A stretch of DNA of 64,000 bases from Desulfosporosinus shakirovi (GCF_020595055.1 NZ_JAJDOO010000015.1:1-64000); one strand, 5' to 3'. Positions 32,830-42,266 are shown, numbered from the stretch's first letter. Numbers and translations: made by a program. Notes: generated by a model from the sequence alone, not told the origin.

Positions 32830-33912
32830 ATGAATAAACTAAGTCAATTGGTTTTAGGTTTACTAGCTTTGCTTGGGATCGGTTCTGCAGTTGGTAAAGC
32901 CTTTATTTGGGGAGATTCCGTGGTCAATTACGGCAGTTATGTCCCCTGGGGACTATGGGTTAGCCTATATATCTTTCTTGTCGCTGCGGCTGCAGGAGCG
33001 ACATGGTTTGGCTTCTTCTTGGGATACAAGAATAATTCGGTGCGTTGGATTAAATTGGGATATAGTTCTGCAGCAATCTCACTGATTGGGGCTCTTGCCT
33101 TTATTGCCCTGGATTTAGGGAAACCTATGAAGGGAATTAGTATCTTCTTTTCTCCATCCTTTGAGTCTCCCTTGGCCTGGGCGTCATGGGGATATGCACT
33201 ATTCATTATAGCTGTGGCATTTATGATTTTTAAAGGGGTTTCAAGTTTACGTTCACCCTTAGTCTATGTGGGACTTGCTTTATCTGTCCTATTTCTTGGG
33301 GCTGAAACCTTGTTCTTTGGGGATATGATTGCCCGTCCTCTTTGGAATTCCTGGGGGAGCGCCTTAGCCTTCGTCACCTCAGCGATTGTGGCAGGGGGAG
33401 CTTTGATCTATGGAGCAGCTGCCTTGTGTGCCCCTGATTTGCTTCAGCAAGCTGGTAACGGTCTGCGTAAATCATTACTATACGCCATGGTATTGCATCT
33501 TGTGGTCGAAGTAGGCCATCTTGCCTTAGAAACAAATTTACCCGAAGCCATGGCCCAAATGACAGACTGGAAATTCTGGGTTCTGTTTGTGGGTATTGGG
33601 GGCGTAGGTGCTATTATCCTTCTTACAAAACCAGCAACAGCCCTTTACGGAGCACTTCTCTCGTTATTTGGGGTACTGGTTTACAAAGTCACATTTGTTA
33701 CCGCAGCCTTTACACAACCGGATTTAGCAGGATTACCGGAGGCGTTCCAAGATTATAGATTGAGTCTTAGTTATAGTCCATCGATTTTAGAATGGTTGGT
33801 TGCAGTAGGGCTCCTAGCCACTGTGATTTTAGCAATTTCTTGGTTGATTCCTAAAGTATTGGTTGACCATACTAAAGGTTCAACAAAATCGAATAGATCA
33901 GTTAACGTTTAG
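32830..33912 (+). CDS. NrfD/TtrC-type membrane anchor, second operon
   Basis: 360 residues with about ten hydrophobic segments. GSYVPWGLWVSLYIFLVAAAAG near residues 36-57 and the DLGKPMKG loop are typical of the NrfD family; the length fits TtrC/PsrC-like subunits. It should oxidise menaquinol and feed the ferredoxin subunit. AGGAGGTG precedes the ATG. It is clearly diverged from the first-operon anchor (6197), so the two complexes are not a recent duplicate. Confidence 0.9.
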   Translation: MNKLSQLVLGLLALLGIGSAVGKAFIWGDSVVNYGSYVPWGLWVSLYIFLVAAAAGATWFGFFLGYKNNSVRWIKLGYSSAAISLIGALAFIALDLGKPMKGISIFFSPSFESPLAWASWGYALFIIAVAFMIFKGVSSLRSPLVYVGLALSVLFLGAETLFFGDMIARPLWNSWGSALAFVTSAIVAGGALIYGAAALCAPDLLQQAGNGLRKSLLYAMVLHLVVEVGHLALETNLPEAMAQMTDWKFWVLFVGIGGVGAIILLTKPATALYGALLSLFGVLVYKVTFVTAAFTQPDLAGLPEAFQDYRLSLSYSPSILEWLVAVGLLATVILAISWLIPKVLVDHTKGSTKSNRSVNV

Positions 33913-33929
33913 GATAAGGAGGCAGACGA

Positions 33930-36900
33930 ATGAGTAAGAAAGAAACCGCTGGGTTAGACCACATACTCACTAAGAAAAAGATTAGCAGAAGAACATTTTT
34001 AACGGGAGCGACAGTCGCTACCGGCGCAGCGTTTGTTGGCGGAAGCCCATTATTTCTAGACATGCAGAAGCGAGCCTATGCGGGTACGGAAGCTCAGGAG
34101 TACGGATTTAATAATCCGGAAACCATCATAACTTCCTCCTGCTTGCAGTGTAATACAGGGTGTCCTATTAAAGTGAAGTCCGGTGAGGGAATCCCCTTGA
34201 AAATTGAGGGAAGCCCCTATTCACCTTGGAACCTTTATCCTCATTTGCCTTATAAATCGGATTACAAAGAAACGATTAGCAAAATAGATGCGGCCATCTG
34301 TCCGAAAGGGCAGGCAGGACTCCAGGCTTACTACGATCCTTATCGGATTCGCAAAGTCTTAAAACGTGTTGGAAAACGAGGGGAGAATAAGTGGGTTGGA
34401 ATTCCCTTTGAACAAGCCCTGGAGGAGATTGCTAACGGAGGTAAACTCTTCGCTAATGTACCGGGGGAGGAAGACCGTGTAGTGGAGGGGCTCAATCAGA
34501 TCCGAGGGGTGAAGGATGCCAAACTTGGGAAAGAAATGTCCGAGGAAATCAAAAAGCTTCTTGCTGAGAAAGACAAGGACAAGAAGCAACAGCTCGTCAA
34601 TGAGTTTAAGGTTAAATTCAACGAGCATTTGGATAAATTAATTGATCCGGAACATCCGGACTTTGGTCCAAAGAATAACCAATTCGTTTTTCAGTGGGGT
34701 CGTTTAAAGGATGGACGTGGAGATTTGCTGAAGCGCTTTACTATCGGAGGTATGGGGTCCATCAATGCTCACGGTCATACAACAGTCTGCCAAGGTTCTC
34801 TCTACTTCACAGGTAAAGCTATGAGTGAACAATGGCAATATGATGCAGCAAAGAATGCCATGTCTTGGACAGGGGGAAGTAAATTCTACTGGCAGGGAGA
34901 GTACACCGGGGCAGAATTTATTCTCTTTGTCGGGGCCAATCATTTTGAAGCTAACTATGGACCGCCCCTTCAGACCTCTCGTATTATTGATGGTCTTTCA
35001 TCCGGTCGTCTTAAGTTTGCCTGTATTGATCCCCGTTTCTCCAAACTAGCTTCTAAAGCATGGAAATGGATTCCGGTTAAACCCGGAGAGGATGCCGGGG
35101 TTGCTATGGGTATGATCCGTTGGATCATCGAAAACCAACGCTATGATGCTAAGTTTCTAGAGTGTGCCAATAAGGCAGCTGCTAAAGCTGCGGGAGAACC
35201 TACTTGGTCTAATGGTGCTTGGCTCGTGAAAGTTGAAAACGGAAAACCAGGTGCTTTTTTAAGAGCCCAGGAAATTGGTGGTGCTAAAGTTAAGAAGACC
35301 TCTAAAGAGGGGTTAGAGTATGAAGATGAACTGTTTGTTGTGCTGAAAGACGGTAAACCCGTCATGTTTGATCCCAACAGTGAGACCGAGGCTGTAACCG
35401 GCGACTTGCTCGTAGACACCGAAATCAATGGGATCAAAGTGAAGAGCGCTCTAATGATTCTGAAAGAAGAAGCCAGTAAGAAAACCATTGCTGAATGGGC
35501 TGAGATTGCCGGGGTTGAAGCGGGGGACATTGAAACTCTGGCTAAGGAATTTACGAGTCATGGTAAAAAAGCCGTGGTCGATATCCATCGTGGACCTTCC
35601 CAGCATACTAATGGCTTCTATAATAACTTTGCTTGGTTTACCCTCAATGTCTTAAACGGAAATTTTGACTACAAAGGAGGTTTCATAAAAAAATCCGACT
35701 ACAGTCCAGCCGGGGCTAAAGAAGGTCAGGTTTATAAGGTTGCTAATCAACCAGGTAAATTACCCGAATTCGGAGTCTCTTTGATTCGCCATAATGTGAA
35801 ATACGAAGATACAACCATCTTTAGCGGATATCCCGCCAAGCGGCCTTGGTTCCCACTAGCCAGTGATGTCTATCAGGAGGTTCTTCCGTCTATGGGAGAT
35901 GCATACCCTTATCCCGGCAAGGCATTGTTCCTTTATATGGGTTCACCTATATACACCCTGCCGGCTGCCGGTCCCTTAGTAGATATTTTGACGGATGTCG
36001 AGAAAGTGCCATTGTTTGTCACCTTTGATATTACCGTGGGTGAAACTTCGACTTTTGCAGACTATATCATACCAGACCTCACCTATTTGGAACGCTGGGA
36101 ATTCCAAGGGGGCCATCCGAGTATTCCCCATAAAACTCAACCGATTCGCCAGCCGGCGGCCCTGCCCCTTACCGATAGTGCGACTGTCTATGGACAAGAG
36201 ATGCCCCTGAGTTTTGAAAGCTTCATTCTGGGCCTGGCTGAGAAGATGAACCTGCCCGGTTTTGGACCGGATGGGTTTGAAAAAGGAGTTCCCCTTACCC
36301 ATCCGGATCACCTCTACTTGAAACAAGTGGCAAACGTAGCTACAGATGGTAACCCGGTTCCTGATGCTAATGAGGAGGAAGAGAAGATTTTCCTCGCAGC
36401 ACGGAAGCATCTTCCTAAATCAATCTTTGATCCGGAGCGTTGGCAAGACGCCTGTGGAGCTGCCAACTGGAAAAAGGTCATTTATGTGCTCAACCGAGGG
36501 GGGCGCTTCCAGGATGATTCGGATACCTTCGATGGAGAAAAACTAAAAAACAAGTATGGCACACTAATTAATATTTATCAGGAGAAAACCGGCAAGACCA
36601 AAAATTCTATGACGGGTAAGAGTTTTATTCCTCATGCAGCTTATGTCGCCGGCCCGGCGGATTGCACCGGGAAGTTGCTGACGGATGAAGAAGATGGTTT
36701 TCCCTTTAGCTTGATCACCTATCGCCCAATTCACCACACCAAGTCCAGAACTGCCGGGAACTACTGGTTATTAGCACTGGAGAAAGAAAACAGTATCCTG
36801 ATGAATGGGGCTGATGGGGAAAAACTAGGTATCCGGGATGGGGATAAAGTTCGGCTGCTTTCGGCGACGAACCCAGACGGTGTTTGGAAGCTGGGACCGC

Positions 36901-37175
36901 AAGGGGAGATTCAGATGGTCGCAAAGGTGAAATTAGTTCAGGGGATACGTCCCGGAACCGTCGCCTTCCACGTAAGCTTTGGTCACTTTGCATATGGGTC
37001 TCGGGATATTACCGTGGACGGCAAAGTGATCAAAGGAGATCCCCGGCGAGGGAAAGGAACACATTTTAATCCGGTAATGCGAGTAGACCCTGTGCTAAAA
37101 AATGTAGGCCTCCAGGATCTTACCGGGGGAAGTATTTGTTTCTATGATACCCGAGTGAAGGTTGTCAAGGCGTAG
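33930..37175 (+). CDS. Tetrathionate-reductase-type molybdopterin catalytic subunit, second operon
   Basis: A 1081-residue Tat-exported enzyme: SRRTFLTG twin-arginine motif (residues 19-26); Cys71, Cys74, Cys78 and Cys124 for a [4Fe-4S] cluster; Cys287 in HGHTTVCQGS as the expected Mo/W ligand. The length is close to TtrA of enterobacteria (about 1020). Compared with the paralogue at 7383 it has extra charged insertions (about 195-235 and 440-490). Blocks RGPSQHTNGF and KRPWFPL are shared. Tetrathionate is the best guess for the substrate, supported by the TtrS-like sensor theme; thiosulfate, polysulfide or arsenate remain possible. No terminator is obvious after it. Confidence 0.9.
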   Translation: MSKKETAGLDHILTKKKISRRTFLTGATVATGAAFVGGSPLFLDMQKRAYAGTEAQEYGFNNPETIITSSCLQCNTGCPIKVKSGEGIPLKIEGSPYSPWNLYPHLPYKSDYKETISKIDAAICPKGQAGLQAYYDPYRIRKVLKRVGKRGENKWVGIPFEQALEEIANGGKLFANVPGEEDRVVEGLNQIRGVKDAKLGKEMSEEIKKLLAEKDKDKKQQLVNEFKVKFNEHLDKLIDPEHPDFGPKNNQFVFQWGRLKDGRGDLLKRFTIGGMGSINAHGHTTVCQGSLYFTGKAMSEQWQYDAAKNAMSWTGGSKFYWQGEYTGAEFILFVGANHFEANYGPPLQTSRIIDGLSSGRLKFACIDPRFSKLASKAWKWIPVKPGEDAGVAMGMIRWIIENQRYDAKFLECANKAAAKAAGEPTWSNGAWLVKVENGKPGAFLRAQEIGGAKVKKTSKEGLEYEDELFVVLKDGKPVMFDPNSETEAVTGDLLVDTEINGIKVKSALMILKEEASKKTIAEWAEIAGVEAGDIETLAKEFTSHGKKAVVDIHRGPSQHTNGFYNNFAWFTLNVLNGNFDYKGGFIKKSDYSPAGAKEGQVYKVANQPGKLPEFGVSLIRHNVKYEDTTIFSGYPAKRPWFPLASDVYQEVLPSMGDAYPYPGKALFLYMGSPIYTLPAAGPLVDILTDVEKVPLFVTFDITVGETSTFADYIIPDLTYLERWEFQGGHPSIPHKTQPIRQPAALPLTDSATVYGQEMPLSFESFILGLAEKMNLPGFGPDGFEKGVPLTHPDHLYLKQVANVATDGNPVPDANEEEEKIFLAARKHLPKSIFDPERWQDACGAANWKKVIYVLNRGGRFQDDSDTFDGEKLKNKYGTLINIYQEKTGKTKNSMTGKSFIPHAAYVAGPADCTGKLLTDEEDGFPFSLITYRPIHHTKSRTAGNYWLLALEKENSILMNGADGEKLGIRDGDKVRLLSATNPDGVWKLGPQGEIQMVAKVKLVQGIRPGTVAFHVSFGHFAYGSRDITVDGKVIKGDPRRGKGTHFNPVMRVDPVLKNVGLQDLTGGSICFYDTRVKVVKA

Positions 37176-37388
37176 CCTGGTAAGGAAAATTATACTCATT
37201 AAACGTTTGTTAATAAAAGTAGGTTTTATATAAAGCTTTGCCTATAAAATATATGTATCTGTTCAAGAGGGGGCTGTAGCAAAACTTGAAGAATTTTTGA
37301 GCTGGTGGTACGTTACCCCAGAAAAAGAGGATTATACATCTTGACGTGGTGAATAGATCCTCTAGTATATAGGGAAATATCGAATAAA

Positions 37389-37433
37389 GAGGGGATGTAA
37401 CAAACTGGAAAGTAAGTTTAGTTACATCCCCTC
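37389..37433. repeat. 13-bp perfect hairpin, relative of 14-53
   Basis: GAGGGGATGTAAC (37389-37401) pairs with GTTACATCCCCTC (37421-37433), with inner AAACT/AGTTT. The word GAGGGGGCTGTAGCAAAACTTG at about 37267 resembles its left arm and looks like an insertion-sequence end. The 389-bp gap 37176-37564 has no gene; it separates converging units, so this may also act as a bidirectional terminator. Confidence 0.6.
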
Positions 37434-37564
37434 TTACCTTAACTAAATCTTAGTGCCAGCATTGGTATCGCATTATAGCCTGAAGATAGTTAAAGATCTT
37501 ATCAAGAAATATGACGGAAAGCATAGAGAACTGACGCTAATCTAAATTGCTGCGTAAGCAGTGC

Positions 37565-38872
37565 TTATTCGACCCAAATTATTGCTCCGGCACCCTGAGT
37601 TAAGCCTCCACAAATAGCACAAGCCGCATAACCGCCGTCATTTTCTTGGAGATTATAGGCGGCAGTCATCATTATACGTGCACCGCTTGCCGTGTTTGGG
37701 TGACCGACAGCGATGGCACTTCCGTTAGGATTGAGCTTTTCCTTAAGCTTTCGATATTGAGTATTATCATTATCCAAGATCGGTTGAGCTGATGCTTCGT
37801 TAACCATCGCCTTGTAGTCACTCTTAAGGAATCGTTCATTGGATAAGAGTTTAAGTGAAACCAAGGGGACGCAGGCAAAGGCTTCATTGATTTCGATCAA
37901 TTTGATCTCATCCATGGTCATTTTTGCGTCATCAAGGCATTTCTTAATGGCAAAAGCAGGGGAAACTGGCATAATTCTTGGTTGCAGGGCAATGGCAGAA
38001 ATTGCAACTAAGGTATAAAGAATAGGCAACCCCAGTTTCTCGGCATTTTCTCTGGTTGTGATTATTTGAGCAGTAGCACCGTCATTCATTCCGGGGGCAT
38101 TTCCTGCGGTACAGGTTGGGTTGCCGAAAATTGGTTTTAATTTCGCCAGTTTATCCATAGTGATATCAGGACGGTATTGCTCATCAATATCTAACACTTT
38201 GGAAGAGATGACATTTCCTTTTTTGTCCTTTTGAGTTATTTCAAGGGGCTGCATTTCATTTTTAAAAAATCCGCCTTCCCAAGCTTTACCGTATTTTAGA
38301 TGGCTGTCCAGAGCTAACTCATCTTGTTCTTTGCGGGATACATCATACTCAATGGCGACAAAACCCGAATCGACAGCTACAGGAGCATAATCCTTATATC
38401 CTAGGGGAATAATCGGATCTTCGATCATAAAGGAAGAATGCTTTTTCCCTTCCCAGCGAATGTCTCGGAGTAAAAAGGGAACAGTGCTGAAACTCGTTGA
38501 CCCTCCGGTCATGACAATTTTCGCTTCACCTAATTTGATGCTTCGGGCTCCATATTTAACGGTACTCAGGGCAGAGGTGCAAGCTTGGTCATAGGCCAGC
38601 GAAGGGGTCTCGGGGGAAATCCCAGCTTTCAGCATTGTTTGACGTGCGACAACGGGTGTAAAGGGATCCTTTGTGCTGCTGGTGTCCCCATTACCCCACC
38701 ATACTTCGTCAATTAAAGCCGGATCCAGGTTGATCTTTTCCATTGAGTTTCTCATGGCAATGGCCCCGAGATCGTAAATATCAATATCTTTCATTGAACC
38801 ACCGAATTTACCAAAAGGTGTTCTAACTGCACTTACACAAACGATATCATCCTTGCTTTTTTGAAAGCTCAT
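37565..38872 (-). CDS. Thiolase-family acetyl-CoA acyltransferase
   Basis: A 435-residue thiolase with catalytic Cys in DQACTSALS (about residue 98), NEAFA with the conserved Asn, GHPNTASGARI with the active His, and CAICGGLTQGAG with the second catalytic Cys. It is longer than the biosynthetic-type thiolase at 43141 (393) by insertions in the middle. The likely role is cleavage of a 3-ketoacyl-CoA in catabolism. It lies 40 bases downstream of the CoA-transferase gene with its own GAGGTGG ribosome-binding site, under the sigma-54 promoter at 40269. Confidence 0.9.
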   Translation of the reverse strand: MSFQKSKDDIVCVSAVRTPFGKFGGSMKDIDIYDLGAIAMRNSMEKINLDPALIDEVWWGNGDTSSTKDPFTPVVARQTMLKAGISPETPSLAYDQACTSALSTVKYGARSIKLGEAKIVMTGGSTSFSTVPFLLRDIRWEGKKHSSFMIEDPIIPLGYKDYAPVAVDSGFVAIEYDVSRKEQDELALDSHLKYGKAWEGGFFKNEMQPLEITQKDKKGNVISSKVLDIDEQYRPDITMDKLAKLKPIFGNPTCTAGNAPGMNDGATAQIITTRENAEKLGLPILYTLVAISAIALQPRIMPVSPAFAIKKCLDDAKMTMDEIKLIEINEAFACVPLVSLKLLSNERFLKSDYKAMVNEASAQPILDNDNTQYRKLKEKLNPNGSAIAVGHPNTASGARIMMTAAYNLQENDGGYAACAICGGLTQGAGAIIWVE

Positions 38873-38912
38873 AATAATTCCACCTCGTTATTTTCTTTAT
38901 TCTAAATTCTCT

Positions 38913-40217
38913 TTACAAAACCCGACCGTAAATTTCAGCATATTGGCCTTTCAACTCATCTCTAAAGTTTGGATGGGCGATGCTGATCAGAGCTGCAGCT
39001 CTTTCTCTCTCAGATTTGCAAAATAAATTGACAGCCCCATATTCAGTAACAACCCAACGAACATCATTACGAGTTGTCGTTATAGGGGTTCCGGGTTTTA
39101 GTTGACAGGAAATTCTTGAGATTGTGGCGTTTTTAGCAGTGGATTGGAGGACAATAATGGGTCGACCATTCTTGGAAGCTGCTGCGCCCCGGATAAAGTC
39201 TAATTGTCCGCCTATGCCACTGTACTGTTTGGACCCCAAGGCTTCAGCACAAACTTGACCGCTCAAGTCAATTTCTAAAGCAGAATTGATGGCCACCATA
39301 TTATCATTTTGAGCAATGACACAAGGGTTGTTGACGTAATCAACGGGATGAAATTGAAACATAGGATTTAAATTGATATATTCGTAAACCTTCTTACTCC
39401 CTTGAGCAAAGGTTAGAATGATTTTTCCTGGATTTAAGGTTTTTTTAGAGCAATTAACGATTCCGGACTCAATAAGATCAATAAGACCATCGGAAATCAT
39501 TTCCGTGTGAATGCCCAGGTCACGTTTATCCTTGAGGTAGTGAAGTATGGCATCTGGTATAGTTCCGGCACCCATTTGGAGTGTATCGCCATCTTTAATA
39601 AGCTTAGCTACATTTCGACCTATGGCTTGAGTAACTTCATCCATGGTTGCAAAACGAGTGAGTTCCAGAATAGGGCCATGGTTCTCTACAATGTAATCAA
39701 GATCACTGACATGAACAAAGGTATCTCCATAGGTACGTGGGACATTTGGATTAACTTCAGCGATGACTACCTTCGCACATTTTACTAACTCTTTCGAGTG
39801 ATCGACTGACATTCCCAGACTACAGTAGCCATGTTCATCAGGCGGGCTAACCATCGTGATAAAGACGTCAGATCCTAAATAACCTTCGCGAAAAGCTCGA
39901 GGGAACTCGTGAAACATCAGCGGGAAGAAGGTCCCACGGTTTTCCCAGATTGATTTTCGGGTATTTGCACCGACAAACATGGATTTCAAGATAAAATGAC
40001 CTGCCATTTCAGGTTTACAGTAAGGTGAACTACCAAGGGAAACCCCTTGGATTATGGTGACATTTTCCAACTCAAGGTAACGTTTGGCTAGAGCCTTTAC
40101 AAGTAGTTCTGATTCGCTTGCTGCATGACCGGGTATAACGAAATCACCTGACTTAACGACTTTTACTGCTTCATCAGCAGTTGTTAAGCGGCTCTTATAC
40201 GTTTCTCTCCAATCCAT
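38913..40217 (-). CDS. Acetyl-CoA hydrolase/transferase family (4-hydroxybutyrate CoA-transferase-like)
   Basis: 434 residues of the family I-like CoA-transferases (Cat1/Cat2/AbfT). INSALEIDLSGQVCAE contains the probable catalytic Glu, followed by GIGGQLDFIRGA and VVTEYGAVNLF. The product activates a carboxylic acid with CoA from acetyl-CoA, so it is the entry step of the catabolic cluster. The acid is uncertain; 4-hydroxybutyrate and short fatty acids are family substrates. AAAGGAGTG precedes the ATG. The first gene of the minus unit, preceded by a -24/-12 promoter. Confidence 0.87.
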   Translation of the reverse strand: MDWRETYKSRLTTADEAVKVVKSGDFVIPGHAASESELLVKALAKRYLELENVTIIQGVSLGSSPYCKPEMAGHFILKSMFVGANTRKSIWENRGTFFPLMFHEFPRAFREGYLGSDVFITMVSPPDEHGYCSLGMSVDHSKELVKCAKVVIAEVNPNVPRTYGDTFVHVSDLDYIVENHGPILELTRFATMDEVTQAIGRNVAKLIKDGDTLQMGAGTIPDAILHYLKDKRDLGIHTEMISDGLIDLIESGIVNCSKKTLNPGKIILTFAQGSKKVYEYINLNPMFQFHPVDYVNNPCVIAQNDNMVAINSALEIDLSGQVCAEALGSKQYSGIGGQLDFIRGAAASKNGRPIIVLQSTAKNATISRISCQLKPGTPITTTRNDVRWVVTEYGAVNLFCKSERERAAALISIAHPNFRDELKGQYAEIYGRVL

Positions 40218-40268
40218 TAGGAAGACACTCCTTTCAAACTATAAGAATTTGGACTAAACTATCTATAA

Positions 40269-40284
40269 GCAAAAATCATGCCAA
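40269..40284 (-). promoter_or_regulatory. Sigma-54 (-24/-12) promoter of the CoA-transferase unit
   Basis: Read on the minus strand TTGGCATGATTTTTGC has GG and GC separated by exactly 10 bp (GG-N10-GC, consensus TGGCAC-N5-TTGC). It lies about 50 bp upstream of the start at 40217. The activator gene at 40596 is adjacent. Confidence 0.85.
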
Positions 40285-40363
40285 ATACATGTGTAAGATA
40301 CAAATAGAAGTTAGATGTCTAATCTACCGTTTGAATGGATAATTATCATCTTACTCAGAGAGA

Positions 40364-40411
40364 ATATATAGTAAAACTACAACGCTTAACTGTTGTAGTT
40401 TTACTATATAT
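40364..40411. promoter_or_regulatory. 20-bp perfect inverted repeat, probable activator binding site 1
   Basis: Arms 40364-40383 and 40392-40411 are exact reverse complements with an 8-bp spacer; each begins ATATATAGTAAA from outside. It lies about 80 bp upstream of the minus-strand sigma-54 promoter, the normal place for an enhancer-type site. A related dyad precedes the second sigma-54 promoter at 42124. Confidence 0.75.
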
Positions 40412-40595
40412 GTAATAGATGCAATACATTTAACATTGACAGTAAATCATATCACAATGGATAGTCGACACTGGAGCCGGTAGAATAGACCTGTCTTTAA
40501 AGTGTTGTTCAATTCTTTATTATAATTTATAATTATTTATACTTTATAATTTTTCCTGTCAGTGAACTATTTAATTAATAATAAGGGTGAAATTA

Positions 40596-42029
40596 ATGAT
40601 TGAGACAAAAAGTTCTATTAAAAGCAACTCATATTCCCTTCAAGAAGTCATGGATAATTCTTATGATTCAATTTTTGTTACTGATGCCACGGGGAATATT
40701 TTAATGGTAAATCCGACAGCTGAACGACTTCTGAACTTACCAACGACGAAAATGGTCGGTAAAAATATCAGAGAACTTGTTGAAGAAGGTTATTGGGATA
40801 AATCAATTGCCCTGGAAGCCATCGAGAAGAAAACAACAGTGACTGGAGTAATTAAAACCCGGGATGGTGTAAATCTGATGTGCACCAGCCGGCCGTTACT
40901 TGATACTCATGGAAACATTACGATGGTTATCAGTAATAGCCGGGATCAGGATACGCTTGTGAAATTAGCTCAGACTTTGGACAAAGAGAGGGAACTTGTT
41001 CAACGCTATAAAGATGAAGTTCAATATTTAAGGGATCAAGGTTTTAAGAACCGGCATTTAGTTGCTGAGAGTCTGGCCATGAAAAACTTACTGCTTGAAG
41101 CGAATTCGGTAGGACCAACAGAAACATCTGTCCTCTTATACGGCCAATCTGGTACAGGTAAAGAAATACTGGCAAAGTATCTATATAGTATCAGCGGCCG
41201 ATCGAAAGAAGCCTTTATCACGGTGAATTGTTCAGCGATTCCCGAAAACTTAATTGAAGCTGAATTGTTCGGTTATGAAAAGGGATCCTTTACGGGTGCA
41301 GATGCCAAGGGAAAACCGGGATTATTTGAACTGGCCGATAAGGGGACGATCTTCCTTGATGAGATCGGTGAGATGCCGCTTATCCTTCAGGCAAAATTAT
41401 TGCGTATCTTAGAAGACGGCGAAGTGAGAAGAATTGGGGGAACAGCTTCAAAAAAAGTAAACTTTCGCTTAATTTCTGCTACAAATCGTGATTTGAAAGT
41501 GATGGTTGCGGGTAAAACCTTTCGGGAAGATCTCTTTTACCGGATTAATGTCGTTCCTCTTCATTTAACTCCTCTGCGCGAACGTCCCGAGGATATTATG
41601 ACTATGAGTAATATCTTCTTAGAAGAATTAAATAAAAAGTATGGGTACGACAAGGTGTTTTCAACTGAAACCCTCCAAGGATTTCTGAACTATAGTTGGC
41701 CTGGAAATGTCCGCGAACTTCGCAATTTGATTGAACGCTTAGCGATAACAACCAGGGGCCGCGTGATTGATTACCAGGTTGAGGAAATGACAAATTTAGC
41801 GCGAAATATTGTGACTAACCTAAATCATCAAGAAAACGGGACCTTTCATATTACTGTAAGTTCAAAAGCCCCACTCAAGAAGACAATGGATCAAGTCGAG
41901 AAGGAATATATTAAAAATATTTTACATGAATGTAATGGGTGCGTAAGTGAAGCAGCGAGGATACTATGCGTTGACCGCTCAGCAATCTACAGAAAGGTTC
42001 AAGTGGTCAATCTAAGGAATCAGAAATAA
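40596..42029 (+). CDS. Sigma-54-dependent activator (PAS-AAA+-Fis)
   Basis: 477 residues: a PAS domain (about 14-115), a coiled linker, an AAA+ domain with Walker A GQSGTGKE (183-190), sigma-54-contact loop GSFTGA (230-235) and Walker B TIFLDEI (251-257), then an arginine-finger region and a Fis-type helix-turn-helix (EAARILCVDRSAIYRKV). Complete and of normal length. ATG 40596 follows AAGGGTGA; an in-frame GTG nine bases earlier has no ribosome-binding site. It is flanked by two sigma-54 promoters with related dyads, so it very likely controls both units. The PAS ligand is unknown. Confidence 0.93.
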   Translation: MIETKSSIKSNSYSLQEVMDNSYDSIFVTDATGNILMVNPTAERLLNLPTTKMVGKNIRELVEEGYWDKSIALEAIEKKTTVTGVIKTRDGVNLMCTSRPLLDTHGNITMVISNSRDQDTLVKLAQTLDKERELVQRYKDEVQYLRDQGFKNRHLVAESLAMKNLLLEANSVGPTETSVLLYGQSGTGKEILAKYLYSISGRSKEAFITVNCSAIPENLIEAELFGYEKGSFTGADAKGKPGLFELADKGTIFLDEIGEMPLILQAKLLRILEDGEVRRIGGTASKKVNFRLISATNRDLKVMVAGKTFREDLFYRINVVPLHLTPLRERPEDIMTMSNIFLEELNKKYGYDKVFSTETLQGFLNYSWPGNVRELRNLIERLAITTRGRVIDYQVEEMTNLARNIVTNLNHQENGTFHITVSSKAPLKKTMDQVEKEYIKNILHECNGCVSEAARILCVDRSAIYRKVQVVNLRNQK

Positions 42030-42048
42030 AAAGTTGAATATGAATATG

Positions 42049-42095
42049 AATCAAAGCCTCTTCAGCAGTTCAGTTTGAAGAGGCTTTGATTTTGT
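42049..42095 (+). terminator. Terminator of the sigma-54 activator gene
   Basis: AATCAAAGCCTCTTC (42049-42063) pairs with GAAGAGGCTTTGATT (42077-42091), followed by TTG TCTTT. A strong, perfect 15-bp stem. Confidence 0.9.
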
Positions 42096-42123
42096 CTTTC
42101 ATCCTTTTAGTTGTGAAAATAAT

Positions 42124-42170
42124 ATATATAGTAAATTTGCAACATAAATTATAGCGAATTTGCTATATAC
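42124..42170. promoter_or_regulatory. Inverted repeat, probable activator binding site 2
   Basis: Left arm ATATATAGTAAATTTGC (42124-42140) and right arm GCGAATTTGCTATATAC (42154-42170) match at 14 of 17 positions, with a 13-bp spacer. The left arm shares 16 of 20 bases with the arm at 40364, and taking 17-base arms there gives a 14-bp spacer. It lies about 80 bp upstream of the plus-strand sigma-54 promoter. Confidence 0.7.
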
Positions 42171-42251
42171 GAAGAGTTTATGCCATGAAGGCTTACTTCA
42201 AGATTCCTAAAAACTCTTTACAAATCGAAATATAAATATTCGTTTATCATT

Positions 42252-42266
42252 TGGCATGTTTTTTGC
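42252..42266 (+). promoter_or_regulatory. Sigma-54 (-24/-12) promoter of the dehydrogenase/thiolase unit
   Basis: TGGCATGTTTTTTGC has GG at 42253-42254 and GC at 42265-42266 with exactly 10 bp between. It is nearly identical to the minus-strand promoter at 40269. About 85 bp upstream of the start at 42350. Confidence 0.85.

Noticed and set aside
37261-37440. Insertion sequence or transposase gene
   Set aside because: Only end-like words are present; no transposase frame or target duplication could be found.
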